Shown here in pieces: positions 46,942 through 57,524 of a DNA stretch of 64,000 nt (its first letter is position 1; every line of letters starts with the position of its first letter). The notes beneath the pieces are model-generated. The model was not told the DNA's origin and ran no database searches. It worked only from the letters and a program-made list of their open reading frames with translations. Made by a program: the position numbers and the translations under genes. Origin of the DNA: Doris montereyensis (taxonomy: Eukaryota > Mollusca > Gastropoda > Nudibranchia > Dorididae); contig JAXRKP010001606.1 in NCBI GenBank assembly GCA_037039925.1, positions 22,501 to 86,500 on the forward strand, in the 5' to 3' direction.

Positions 46942-47058
46942 CTTGCCAAACTTTTGGAGTTTATTGTACAAGTACACAAGAATGCACATGTGTATTAATT
47001 AATTTTCATTTACGTTATTCTCGTTGGGTTAGTTTATCATTAACTGGGGCATGAGGAA

Positions 47059-47284
47059 TGTGATGTATGGAATATTTAGTGTCTATGGACACCCTGTCAT
47101 GTAATTATAGTAGTAAGATCATGTCCCCTATAAGAGTGTATGGAATATCTATGTATAATATAATCTTCACTTCCTGTGCTCATGCCTTGTTTCCTGTTTC
47201 CTGTCAGTATGAACACAAATGAATAAAATGGCTAACAGTTGAAACCACAATGCTCTTTGTCCAATCTGTTACTGTTATGTTATA
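47059..47284 (+). repeat. 3' LTR, 226 bp
   Basis: Identical to the 5' LTR on base-by-base reading. Preceded by ACTGGGGCATGAGGAA, the only purine-rich stretch available as a polypurine tract, and followed by ATTAA. Confidence 0.95.
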
Positions 47285-47289
47285 ATTAA

Positions 47290-47695
47290 CAAATTATAAA
47301 TTCTAATTAAATTAATTGACTACTATCTATTTCTATAATATTTATGTAATAACATAAATCCTTTATTCCAATGTACATAATGTGTATGTTGTAGATCGCT
47401 GTGAACGAAGATGATGTGCCTTTATGAGGTAAATAAAGTTTTATTGAATTGAATTGAATTTTTTTCATATCTGAATCATGGATTGTCTCATTACAATGCA
47501 AAAGGTCAAAAAGGTCATTTTCAGAAACTGCAAAAACGAGATGAAATTTTTCAGCTATATCTCGTTCAGATTGATTGCCTTATTGGTAAACAAATTCTAA
47601 GAATTCAAATAAAAAGCGCAAAGACACATTTTCAAGTTTACCTTCGATTGTACTGAAACAACTGAGTAGTAGTGAGAGTTTTAATTCGTGAGTTA
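47290..47695. other. Non-coding stretch
   Basis: AT-rich. Includes GAATTGAATTGAATT near 47445. Nothing recognised. Confidence 0.4.
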
Positions 47696-47699
47696 AAGC

Positions 47700-48408
47700 A
47701 GGGATTGCTCACAGCACCGATTTTTTTGTTGGGAGCACTGAGCAGTGTCAACTGCTTAACAAAATGTCCAGTAGTGTGTTTGCACATGTCTGTTGTTATC
47801 GTCATTGTGTTCCCGTTTGATTTCTGCCTTTAGTTTGGCTTGGTTTTGCCCCCAGTGTTAGTTATCTCGTCTGTTGATGGCACTTTTGAGGTAGAAATGT
47901 GCTTCATCGCTGAACTATGCTTAACTTTAACCCAGTCATTATCTTGGTCAATCTTGCAAGGAACAAACGGACCATCTTCTCTTTCATCAAATCATCATTT
48001 GCTGATAAAGCTTGTTTGATTGGTATGATTAAAATTTGGAGGCAGAGGTCTTTTGTAAGTATGCTATGCAAGGAAGTTAAAGGGATATAGAGTTTATGTG
48101 ACGTAGCTGTCGACACACAAATTTAGAGTTTAAACCTACTGAATCATTGATTGACACGCTCAAAGGTGTTCTGAGTACTTGATGACCTTTTGCAGCCTGC
48201 CTGACCCTTGGTCATTCGGGCAATTTCACCACTGTTGATAAACTTTTTGACAATTTTTGTTATGGCAGATCTATCTGGTATAGTATATCTTTGGGCGATA
48301 TTGTGATAAACCATGCACTGTACGAAGTTGTCTTCTCGCAGTAGTTCTTTATGTCGTTTCAAACCAGTATTGGACAACTTTGATTTTCAATTCTTTAGAT
48401 AAAGGCAT
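47700..48408 (-). pseudogene. mariner-type / DUF4817-like transposase remnant
   Basis: From ATG at 48408: MPLSKELKIKVVQYWFETT, then after a frame change YTIPDRSAITKIVKKFINSG and NTFERVNQ. This is a helix-turn-helix like that opening mariner-type and DUF4817-bearing transposases. The next frame gives CLQILIIPIKQALSANDDLM plus a KMVRLFLARL stretch, the usual second helix-turn-helix and linker. The sequence then reaches FSDEAHFYLKSAINRRDN, where the Asp of SDEAHF would be the first catalytic residue, followed by a stop. The rest of the catalytic domain is missing. I see no inverted repeats that would mark ends. Confidence 0.7.
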
Positions 48409-48429
48409 CTTTGACTTCTAACAGTTAGT

Positions 48430-48822
48430 AGACAACGAAAACGGACATCAGAAAAAACTTTCCTGTGTCATTTTTGTGTTCAATAGTTGTTTGACTTGGG
48501 TGTAGGTTGGGATTAACGCCGACATACTTTTTTGTTCTGTTTTCACTCTGTATTGCATCATCCTTGACAAGCTGTGAAATATCATCCTTTGCAATGTGTT
48601 GAAAATTACTATTTTCACACTCTTTGCCCTAGTTCATCGTAATGAGTTTACTTTACATCTATCTTTCATAAATAAAATGTACTTAAACGACATTTCTTCT
48701 GATCCCAAAATTGATTTGTTCTGTCAGAACATTATAAAGTAATAAGCAATAGAAAATAATAACCACTGAATTTTGAAGCGCTGGGTATTTCAATATATGT
48801 GCACTATGAACTTGATCTCTTA
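48430..48822. other. Non-coding stretch
   Basis: Nothing recognised upstream of the transposase remnant. Confidence 0.4.
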
Positions 48823-48824
48823 CG

Positions 48825-48965
48825 AAGCACTGCTATACGTATTACAATTCAGGCCCAGATCATCTCTCGAAAAATTGGGGTCTGTGGGGATCTCTGACAG
48901 TGACATCCACAAGAGGTTTGTGGTGCGATTAAGTTAGAGAGAACCCCTGCCTTGTTCACTGAAGT
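48825..48965. repeat. Dispersed repeat C, copy 1
   Basis: Shares ATTCAGGCCCAGATCATCTC, a TCGAAAA-TT-GGG core, TCTGACA...GACATCCACA and AGAGAACCCCT with 56130-56235. No structure or coding sequence seen. Confidence 0.7.
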
Positions 48966-49370
48966 TTGACAATGTTACACTTTATATGTCAGATATCTTT
49001 CAACTTTGTAATTCTCTTGTCTTCAAGTCGTACGTATAATCATGTTGAGCTATTCTCACTCTTCAATATTTTTCTTTTGTTTTTTTTTCTTCATGCATAC
49101 TGTACTCAGACACTCAATATGAAGAATTCTGATTATCAAATCTAGTAGAAGAAAAAACCCATATCCATCCACCTCATCCCTAAACTAAATTACAAGAAAG
49201 CTGGCTATCCCATCACCAAAGATTGTGCTATGCAAGCCAAGAGTGGAGTACAGTAGAGACAAACTGTAAAACAACCTAATAATTGCATTTTTTTTTTTAA
49301 ATATGTAAAAACGACCTAAATTTTAAAATTGAAATTTACCCAGTTCACTATTCGATGTGAATATTTGTGA
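48966..49370. other. Non-coding stretch
   Basis: Nothing recognised. Confidence 0.4.
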
Positions 49371-49374
49371 ACTC

Positions 49375-49490
49375 AGGGTGAACTAAAAGGAAACAGCGAG
49401 ACGAAAGACATGTAAAAGAATGAAAGGAAAGAAATAGGATACCAGTAGCACCTTCCAAGCTGCTCTCAAACAAGCAGAAAACTCATTAGG
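49375..49490. repeat. Dispersed repeat D, copy 1
   Basis: TCAGGGTGAACTAAAAGGAA, then ACAGCGAGAC and AATGAAAGGAAAG. Related copies at 58180-58290 and 59060-59150 share GAATTAAGAGGAAACAGC and CCAGCAGC words in the same orientation. Confidence 0.65.
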
Positions 49491-49639
49491 TGAACGGAAC
49501 AGTCGAGATGAACATTTCGGTATACTATCACTAACAAATTTCAATGTGTATTGGACCAGAAAATAAATGAATGTACAATGAAGGATCAAGAAAACTGCAA
49601 AAATTTGTTGACTTATTCTCATCAAATACCATCATTCAC

Positions 49640-50395
49640 AATTAAAATTAAAATAAATTTATCAAATATATTGAAATGAAAGCTTCTGCTACAACTGGAA
49701 TAAATACTCATACTGTCATTCATAATTAATTTTTTTTTTTAAAGTTATCAAATATATTGAGATGAAAAGCTGCACAACTGGAATAAATACTCATACTGTC
49801 ATTCATAATTAAAATAAAAATAAAATTATCAAATATATTGAGATGGAAAGCTGCACAACTGGCATAAATACTCATACTGTCATTCATAATTAAATTTTTT
49901 TTAAAGTTATCAAATATATTGAGATGAAAAGCTGCACAACTGGAATAAATACTCATACTGTCATTCGTAATTAAAATAAAGATAAAATTATCAAATATAT
50001 TGAGATGGAAAGCTGCACAACTGGAATAAATACTCATACTGTCATTCATAATTAAAATAAAAAATAAATTATCAAATATATTGAAATGAAAAGCTTCTGC
50101 ACAAATGGAATAAATACTCATACTGTCATTCATAATAAAAATTAAAAATAAATTATCAAATATATTGAAATGAAAAGCTTCTGCACAAATGGAATAAATA
50201 CTCATACTGTCATTCATAATTAAAATAAAAATAAAATGATCAAACATATACAGAAAGATAAGCTTCCGCACAAATGGAATAAATACTCATACTGTCATTC
50301 ATAATTAAAATAAAAATAAAATGATCAAACATATACAGAAAGATAAGCTTCCACACAAATGGAATAAATACTCATACTACATGTATACTTATAAT
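49640..50395. repeat. Minisatellite, about 81 bp unit, nine copies
   Basis: The unit includes GGAATAAATACTCATACTGT, CATTCATAATTAAAATAAAA and ATTATCAAATATATTGAGAT, then GAAAAGCTGCACAACT. Because 81 is a multiple of three, a minus-strand frame of 181 codons stays open. It is a repeat artefact. Confidence 0.93.
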
Positions 50396-50960
50396 CACAC
50401 AAACCCAGATATGAACAGTCACGGGTGGAATATGGGACGGGTCATTAGGGAGACAACTGTACACAATATTATGATGGCATTGGCAGATGTGGCCACTATT
50501 TCAACAGCACACCAAGGACAAGGTTTATGCCAAACAACATGTACAACTTAATTTTTGTAAACTCAGCTTAATCTTGATCAACTTTATATAGAGTGTGACA
50601 TATCACTAAAATCAAACATTGAATTGACATGACAGTCTGTGATTGAATTCAAAATCATGCACGCTGACAGTGTGACAGTAATGTAATGTTAACTAATTGA
50701 GTTAGCCTGTTCCTATGGAAAGGTAAGAAGACGAAATTTAATTTAAGGCACAACGACAATGTTCCAAAGACAGCAGGTAATACACATAAATGGCATGTAA
50801 AATGTACAATGTTATTTAAGAATGGTATGAACGATGGCATAAAAATGTGAAACATCAGAGCTGCCAAGCTTAGAAGTGAGAGAAGAGGGACAGACATAGA
50901 GAGAGGGAGGGACAAATGAGGAAATGGACGGACATATTTTACTGACCCGGTCGCTTTGAC
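50396..50960. other. Non-coding stretch
   Basis: Nothing recognised. Confidence 0.4.
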
Positions 50961-51023
50961 ATTTTGAATTTAAAACTGAGATTGCAGAGACTTCTTTCAC
51001 TAAATGCCCTAACAAGAATCTTT

Positions 51024-51254
51024 ATGCGCCGTCAATACAGAATTAGAAGTAAAAGTACTACAAATTCCACATCCGAATATTTGTTATTCGAAGAACGACG
51101 AGTAAACCCTTCAGGAGAATATTATCTGACTCTCAGGATTGAAGGGATTACAAGTATCGATATTAGCCACTTCAAATATCTGAACACCAACAATGAAGTG
51201 TTTCATGACAAAAACCAAAGAAGCAAGGCAGAACAGGCTATCAATGAGCTACAG
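51024..51254 (+). CDS. Possible exon or retroelement fragment, unidentified
   Basis: An open plus-strand frame encodes RRQYRIRSKSTTNSTSEYLL, a GEYYLTLRIEGITSIDIS stretch and SKAEQAINELQSQ. Its composition looks protein-like rather than AT-rich noise. No clear acceptor was found at its left, and at its right it runs straight into the 29 bp minisatellite. It could be a host exon or part of an unrecognised mobile element. Confidence 0.3.
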
Positions 51255-51445
51255 AGCCAAATGACGTTTGGGAGGAATAGACAGCCAAATGACATTCGGG
51301 AGGGATAGAGGGACAAATGACGTTTGGGAGGGATAGACAGCCAAATGACATTCGGGAGGGATAGAGGGACAAATGACGTTTGGGAGGACTAGACAACCAA
51401 ATGACGCTTTGGGTGGGGGTTTAGATAGAGGGCCAAATGACGTTT
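51255..51445. repeat. Minisatellite, about 29 bp unit, six copies
   Basis: The unit is CCAAATGACGTTTGGGAGG followed by GATAGACAG or GATAGAGGGA. CATTCGGG and CGTTTGGG variants alternate, suggesting a two-unit (58 bp) higher order. Confidence 0.93.
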
Positions 51446-51880
51446 GGTAGCTTGGCAACTTTAAACACAACCCTGCAAAACAAAATATTGCATTGAACTA
51501 AATCAAAATATGAATACACACAATGAAACAAATTATGAAAAATACAAATAAACAACTGTGCCACTTTTTTCACTGAGTGCAAACAATATCTTGAGAATTT
51601 CAAAACTGTTTTGGCTTTCTGAACAAAATTTGTACAAAAATAAATAAATAAGATCTATAACAGTTTTCAAAATTCATAAGGAGGAATATTTTTGTCAGAA
51701 ACAGATTTTGCACTATTAAATAAAAAAAACCCAACGTTATTGAATATACATCCTTTTCTAGTTAGAATGGATACACTATTTTAACAATATCAATCTTATT
51801 TTGTCTCTAGTAATTACATCTTTGTCTTTTTCTCATTTCAATTAAATAGGTGTGACAAAGATTTAACATAATACAGTGAC
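51446..51880. other. Non-coding stretch
   Basis: AT-rich. Nothing recognised. Confidence 0.4.
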
Positions 51881-53240
51881 ACCAATAATTGGAACAGCCG
51901 CTTACCTCTTTTCTCCAAAACAACGTTCACAGTTACATATGGGGCCGGGAAGGTTATTTTTACTCTATCCGACCAAAACCTGTGTTTCGTATCGATCTAA
52001 AGTCCACTCAAACTTTTCAGCTACTTCCCGGTGCTAACATCAATAGAACAATACCCAAATTTGTTGATTTTGACCTGCAGATGGTTGTTTTGTAAAAGAA
52101 CGTAAAGTTTTTGTTTTGTTTACATTGGCGTTCTGTGATTTCAAGATGGCGTCGTCGTTACCTGGTTCACGATCTCTCCCTAAAAGTAAAAGACTAACGG
52201 TGCTCAAGTAGCTCTTTTCCGTGATAGTGAATGTAGCTCTACTAGTTCTAGCAAGGAAGATGAAATGTATGGTGCTAGGGACCTGATCTGAAGTTAACTG
52301 GGTCAATAACTAGTTCCAATGACGAGGAAGGTGAGAAGGGGGGCATCTCCCCGACCAGATCCTAGTCGAGGTTAAAGGTCTAGAATGCAAGATAGCTCTC
52401 ACTCTAACAGATCTAGATCTAGCCCGGGTAATTCAGAATGGACAAAAATAAATAGATCAAATGAAATCAATAAATAAACATAAAACGCATTTTTAAAATT
52501 TTTACCAAAAAAAGATAAGAAGCGGCCAGGGGTCAGTGATGCTCTCATATATGAAACATAGATTGACTGGCTCGACAAAAAATTCATAATTTTCTTTGTT
52601 TTCAAGATATTTTTCTTTCACAAAGTTACGTTCATTTTTTTCTTCTTCGTCGATCTCTCTGCCAGCGCGTCAGATCAGGATGTGGATTGTCTCCATGCAT
52701 TGAAGTCTTTTGATTAACACCACCTTAAAAGATATAAACCCCGGGACCTGACTGATCAAGCAGGTTACTTCTCTCATGTGAGCGAACATTAAAATAAATG
52801 TTTAATTTTCGCTACATTTTTTCTGCCCCTCCACCTTCTTTAGCATGTTACATGTCTCAATTCTGTTCCATAGGCATAAAAACAATAATAGACAGATCCT
52901 GTATTCGATAAAAACAATTTAACATACAACAGTTGTATGTTTGTTAACTTTTGAGGCATGTTGTCAGGGTGATTTTTTCTTTGGCATGTCAAAAAAACTC
53001 CCGGAGATAAAGAGTTAGTTAAGTTGGAAATAATTCCCCATAGAAAGAAGTTTATTCTATGAAAATTTTACTGTTCAATTAGAACATTCATCGCTTAATT
53101 GGAATGGAAAACATAGCCATTGTGTGAAACAAGTAGAAAATTCTAATGTGAAAGTAACTGTAATATAAAATCCTAACACTTATCAGCTGTTGAATGTAGG
53201 TGGAGGGTGTGATCATTATACAGTAAACTATGGTCAAAAC
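51881..53240. mobile_element. pogo/Tigger-like DNA element, longer relative of 13354-13720
   Basis: The left end ATACAGTGACACCAATAATT + GGAACAGCCGCTT parallels the end at 13354. The last 200 bp (GCTTAATTGGAATGG; ATAAAATCCTAACACTTATC + AGCTG) is homologous to 13545-13690. In between, ATG at 52146 (MASSLPGSRSLPKSKRLTVL) opens a short frame with a later Ser/Asp/Glu-rich stretch (SSTSSSKEDEMYGARDL), which may be a vestigial transposase N-terminus. The right terminus is not certain. Confidence 0.45.
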
Positions 53241-53314
53241 AAAACTAAACCAGAGCACTGATAAGGTCATCCTGACATTTTTGAACACCTTGACGCTGTG
53301 AGGGACGCCAGCCA

Positions 53315-53332
53315 TTAGGTTGTGGAATTCTT
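53315..53332 (-). CDS. UROS: UROS terminal coding exon (KNSTT and stop)
   Basis: A very strong minus-strand acceptor (TCTCTTCTTCCTTCCAG) at 53333-53349 precedes AAG AAT TCC ACA ACC TAA. In phase with the preceding exon this ends the protein ...LIRK-KNSTT. The C-termini of UROS proteins are short and variable, so only phase and splice site support it. Confidence 0.55.
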   Translation of the reverse strand, partial: KNSTT

Positions 53333-54084
53333 CTGGAAGGAAGAAGAGAGAAACATTTTAATGAAAGAAACGGAGATCTAATTATGCATGAGTGCATGGG
53401 ACTTGGAAAGGGGGGAGCAAATAAAAATAAAATAAGCAGAATAATAAAATCTAATCCTCTTGATAACAATACATTTGAAGGGGTCATTTCAATAGTGTGC
53501 CTAAGTCACAATTATGTCATTTTAGAGAAAAAATACCAAAAACCATGGACTTTGGCACAGATGGCTTTGGGAATTCCAAATTTCAAACGACTGTAAAAGT
53601 GATGTATTTTCATCATATCATTTTCACACTTTACAGGAAGCATGATTTTGATTTATTCCTAGGATTATCTCTCTGTCTGGTTGTTCACGAAAATGGACAT
53701 AGGCACACTATTGAACTGACCCCTTCATTTCAATCTTGTTGCTAAATACAGATGTCTCAATGTGTTGAGGATCACACTTCTACATATGAAAAAGATGGGT
53801 TATTAAGTACAAATAAACAGCTGCTTAAAAAGATGGGCAATGAGTAAGTAATTCAATAAATAAAAGACAAATAAGAATGAAATGAATGAAGCAATTTGGT
53901 TTTTTTATGATGTAAACAACCACATAGAACATGAATGTTGGATACACTAAAGCTTCTGCAAATTCAACTTGTTAATAAGAAAAAAATAAGTTTTCTTTGA
54001 CACTCAGATCCTAAGCTCTGTATTCCATTTGTCAATTTCACGGCCAATGTCTCAAATGTCCTGCGTAACCATTTAATTTCATTT
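53333..54084. other. UROS last intron, left part
   Basis: No exon or element recognised. Confidence 0.4.
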
Positions 54085-54355
54085 GATGCGATTTCACCAA
54101 CATCCACTACTACGGTGATCTTGGGGTTTTGGCAGTATTTATATTTTTGCCCAAAATGCTCTGTAAACAGCCAAGGGATCTTAAATGTGCACATGAGACC
54201 TCTTTTTTATTGTCCATCTCCGATGAGAATATGTGTAAGTCCCACCTGCCTGGACCAGGGGGTAGATTTTACTTTAAAAAAAGAAAAGAAAGTCCATCAC
54301 ATTTTGTTGAAAGGCCAACATCTTGCCACCAAACTAGAGTCCCACCTAACTTGAT
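54085..54355 (-). mobile_element. SINE family B, copy 4, in a UROS intron
   Basis: Shares the family body (GGTGATCTTGGGGTTTTGGC; GCTCTGTAAACAGCC; ATCTTAAATGTGCACA). The tRNA-like head at the right (54330-54355) is degraded: CATCTTGCCACCAAACTAGA, then GTCCC. Confidence 0.7.
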
Positions 54356-54965
54356 TCATAATAATATTATTGCCAGATTTTTTTATATAGCTTATATAGG
54401 TTACTGGGTCAAAAATAAACCTTGATAAAAGTGACATATATTTATCATTGTGATGAAAATATGAACACACCAAATTTTCTTTCTTTTTTTCCACATGAAT
54501 GCAATGAATGGATAGCCAATCACCTAATTTTTCATATCATCAAAATACGAGGGTTGAAGAGAAAGATGTATTATTGTTTTTTTAGGACTTTAGAAAATAA
54601 TGTTCATTGCTACACATCATTGTAACTCATGTAAATATTGGTTACTAATGGCAGCGATTAAAATATTGGGATTTCTATCTTTCTAAGAGAAAATCAAATA
54701 ATTTATGTCGAGATGACATATTTTATTTTATATATATATAGTAAGCAAATCTTCATTTTAAAATGTAGAAAGTTAATTAGCAATTTCAATAATGATATAC
54801 ATTAATTTGACGAGTTCAGTATTAGATTCCATACTTTCATTACTGTTAATATGGAACCACACGATAGGTCTGATGCTTAATATGCTTCTTTAACTTAAAT
54901 ATATAATGTTTAACTTTGGCATGATGACTGTGACTGAATAAAAACATTTTTGCAATAAAAATTAC
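54356..54965. other. UROS intron
   Basis: AT-rich. Nothing recognised. Confidence 0.4.
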
Positions 54966-55075
54966 CTTCCTGATTAATTGCAGCAAGCTCTTTGGATCGG
55001 GCTTATCAGCTGGCCGTGTGGCGTCAAGCCCTTGTTTTCTATAGATTGGCAAGTTGCTGGACCTAATGCTAAAAT
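54966..55075 (-). CDS. UROS: UROS penultimate exon, one-base frameshift
   Basis: The acceptor TTTAG at 55076-55080 opens ATT TTA GCA TTA GGT CCA in phase 0, reading ILALGPATCQSIENKGL. That matches the conserved FAAIGPTTAxAL block of UROS. The remainder reads in the next frame as GLDATRPADKPDPKSLLQLI and RK, matching the family's C-terminal SPTPQALATGIRK region. The switch lies at AACAAGGGCTTGACG near 55030-55035, next to a G3 run, and needs one extra base. The exon is 110 bp, whereas phase 0 on both sides predicts 111. The donor is AAG then GTAATTTT. Confidence 0.85.
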
Positions 55076-55344
55076 CTAAAGAAGAAAAAAAAGAAAAAAA
55101 TTAACAATATACAATTTCTTCTTTTTTAAATTGATTGGAAAAAGATTGTTTGTCTGCACCACGAAACTTTATAATGTCATTAGATCTTATTCATCAACCT
55201 CCGGTCATTACAATAAAAAGTTTGCTTAACCTCAGGATCGAATACTGAGTCAATCTAATAATCGTATTTGACATCACCATAACCCGATACAGTGGTTTCA
55301 AAGTTTCCCAGTCAATGTTCGAGAGAGACAGCTTTATAATAAAA

Positions 55345-56110
55345 AGAAATCATAATCCGCCATTGCCAATGAAGAGAAATCATAATCCGCCATTGTCAAT
55401 AAAGAGAAATCATAATCCACCATTGTCAATAAAGAGAAATCATAATCCACCATTGTCAATAAAGAGAAATCATAATCCACCATTGTCAATAAAGAGAAAT
55501 CATAATCCACCATTGTCAATAAAGAGAAATCATAATCCGCCATTGTCAATAAAGAGAAATCATAATCCGCCATTGTCAATAAAGAGAAATCATAATCCGC
55601 CATTGTCAATAAAGAGAAATCATAATCCGCCATTGCCAATGAAGAGAAATCATAATCCGCCATTGTCAATAAAGAGAAATCATAATCTGCCATTGTCAAT
55701 AAAGAGAAATCATAATCCGCCATTGCCAATGAAGAGAAATCATAATCCGCCATTGTCAATAAAGAGAAATCATAATCCACCATTGTCAATAAAGAGAAAT
55801 CATAATCCGCCATTGTCAATAAAGAGAAATCATAATCCACCATTGTCAATAAAGAGAAATCATAATCCGCCATTGTCAATAAAGAGAAATCATAATCCAC
55901 CATTGTCAATAAAGAGAAATCATAATCCGCCATTGTCAATAAAGAGAAATCATAATCCGCCATTGTCAATAAAGAGAAATCATAATCTGCCATTGTCAAT
56001 AAAGAGAAATCATAATCCGCCATTGCCAATGAAGAGAAATCATAATCCGCCATTGTCAATAAAGAGAAATCATAATCTGCCATTGTCAATAAAGAGAAAT
56101 TATAAATCTG
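55345..56110. repeat. Minisatellite, exact 30 bp unit, about 26 copies, in a UROS intron
   Basis: The unit is AGAAATCATAATCCGCCATT followed by GTCAATAAAG. Copies differ only at a few positions (CCGCC/CCACC/CTGCC; GTCAATAAAG/GCCAATGAAG). Since 30 is a multiple of three, frames stay open on both strands (10-residue repeats with KRNHNPPLSI on plus and TMADYDFSLL on minus). The array sits wholly inside a UROS intron on the opposite strand, so these are not genes. Confidence 0.98.
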
Positions 56111-56114
56111 CAAT

Positions 56115-56240
56115 TGTCTCCGAGCATGCTTGTTATAGTAGAATTCAGGCTCAGATCGTGTCTCGAAAAGTTACGGGATTGTGGGGAACTCTGACATCCA
56201 CAGGGGCTGGTGATGAGAGAACCCCTAATCTAAGATATTT
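56115..56240. repeat. Dispersed repeat C, copy 2
   Basis: Similar to 48825-48965: ATTCAGGCTCAGATCGTGTC, TCGAAAAGTTACGGG, ACTCTGACATCCACAGG and GAGAGAACCCCTAATCTAAG. Confidence 0.7.
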
Positions 56241-56402
56241 TAAAAAGTTGACAAATAGTTCGAACCATAATTTTAATCAAAAGTAACGGACAAAATACAT
56301 CTTCCCTCTAAACAAAAAACTAAGAATACAATACTAGCTATGGTTATTTAGATGATCAACTGATTTCCTATTAGGTAAAAAAAAATTATCTTCATAACTT
56401 AC

Positions 56403-56498
56403 ATTTGTATCTTTCAGAGAAAATGGTATATCGTCTTTAATATCATAGACAAACTGAAATCCTGATGGACTGAAGAAGACAATGAAGTGTGGCACACC
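56403..56498 (-). CDS. UROS: UROS exon with the FFSPSG active-site block
   Basis: A perfect 96 bp, phase 0 exon. The acceptor ATATTTTTACAG precedes GGT GTG CCA CAC, and the donor AAAT|GTAAGT follows. It encodes GVPHFIVFFSPSGFQFVYDI plus KDDIPFSLKDTN. The GVPxxxxFFSPSG block is highly characteristic of uroporphyrinogen-III synthase; its Ser/Gly loop borders the active-site cleft. This exon has no frameshift. UROS cyclises hydroxymethylbilane to uroporphyrinogen III with inversion of ring D in the cytosol, the fourth step of haem synthesis. This exon is the strongest single piece of evidence for the gene. Confidence 0.93.
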
Positions 56499-56749
56499 CT
56501 GTAAAAATATTTAATAAAAAAAAAAATCAGCTTTATCTTCGTTTGAAAAAGAAAAATATGCAAACCAGAGATGAAAAACAGACAAACACACAAAATAAAT
56601 GTAATCTTATTATACATTTACAATCTGAGATCGTATCACAAAGGTGATTTTAAAACAAAAACTTACATTATTACATTTAAAATATAAGAAAATACACAAT
56701 AAATGAGGGCTGGTCTTATGAATACTATCTGGTTATCACACGAATGAGT

Positions 56750-57045
56750 GGCGTCGGTGGCCGAGCAGGCAGGCTGCCGGACTGGGGATCATGAGATCCC
56801 AAAGTCAAATCCTAGCAAAGCAAGGTCCGATGTTATGTTCCTTGGGAAAGACACTTGTCCCGTATTTTCCCCACTCTACCCAGGTGAAAATGGGTACAAG
56901 CACTAGCTTAGGAGTAAAATCCTACATCAGACTATCGTCCTGGCCAGGAGATGATTATTGTCACCTGTTTTGTTTCACGCTATAGAAACCGGGATAAGCT
57001 CCAACTTTATGGGCCTTAAGGGCTTCAAGGAACTTAACTTTTTTA
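56750..57045 (+). mobile_element. tRNA-derived SINE, family A, copy 1
   Basis: Head: GTGGCCGAGCAGGCAGGCTG, a tRNA-Ser/Leu-type A box, then a weakened B box AAGTCAAATCCTAGC. The central domain has TTCCTTGGGAAAGACACTTG and CACTCTACCCAGGTGAAAAT + GGGTACAAGC. The 3' part has GTCCTGGCCAGGAG and ACGCTATAGAAACCGGGATA. A similar central CCTTGGGAAAG...CCCAGGTG...GGGTAC domain recurs in SINEs of many marine invertebrates. Ends in a T-rich tail. It lies in the UROS intron between the exons at 56.5 and 58.3 kb. Confidence 0.88.
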
Positions 57046-57520
57046 ATCACACGAATGAGACTCAGAAATCTTGAAGATCCCTAAAAGAGGCCATCAGTAG
57101 TTTGGTATCTCACTGGTGTGTCAGGAGGGTGATCCGACAGAAGTGTCTCATTTTAAGGCGACCGAGGGTGCATTGAAACTCCTAGCTTTGTCCCTGAGAA
57201 CTTTCCAACCCCTCGCCAAGTAGTCAGAGGCACTCGTGTAAAATGCTACGGTCGCAGTAAAATAAGGTAAAAAAATGGCTGAGTCTCCCAACTCACCTCT
57301 AATGACCGAGAGTAAACCTGTTCCGGAGAGGGAGCTAAGTGAGCATTGGCATTGAAAGGGTGGCCCCCTTCTTAGCCAATCAAAATTCATGGGGCTCACC
57401 CGATCGCAGAGGACGGGTTAAACTGCGGGGACCCACAACTGGCCCCGAGCCAGCCGAAACCGTAAGCTGTGAGTTTTCCTTTTCAAGGGTTCTGATGATG
57501 ATGATGATGATGACAGAAGG
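57046..57520. other. GC-richer unidentified segment in UROS intron
   Basis: GC content is higher than in the surroundings, with words such as CTGCGGGGACCCACAACTGG. It may be another dispersed repeat. There is no second copy in the window and no convincing coding frame. A (GAT)n tract lies near 57494-57512. Confidence 0.35.
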
Positions 57521-57524
57521 GTCA

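Larger units (their letters stand above)
42603..47284 (+). mobile_element. Ty3/gypsy LTR retrotransposon, mag-like, complete but frame-broken
   Basis: A 4682 bp element with two 226 bp LTRs that read identically by eye, a 5 bp target duplication (ATTAA) and a 13-base primer binding site. Coding order is Gag (capsid, two zinc knuckles), protease, RT, RNase H, integrase with a GPY/F-type tail. This is the Ty3/gypsy order. The tRNA-Ser primer site and the absence of a chromodomain point to the mag group, with the primer match the stronger clue. No envelope frame is present. Roughly eight single-base frame changes divide the coding region, which sits oddly with identical LTRs. Confidence 0.95.

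Noticed and set aside
42603..47284. Endogenous retrovirus with envelope
   Set aside because: After integrase only a short basic tail precedes the 3' LTR. There is no envelope-sized frame, so it is a plain Ty3/gypsy retrotransposon.
55315..56286. A 323-codon plus-strand open frame with 10-residue repeats, and its 259-codon antisense partner
   Set aside because: Both are produced by the stop-free 30 bp minisatellite, whose unit length is a multiple of three. They lie in a UROS intron.
56750..56830. tRNA-Ser/Leu gene (also at 62930 and 63735)
   Set aside because: The heads have tRNA-like A boxes, but cloverleaf arms are lost, B boxes are damaged and a conserved SINE body follows.
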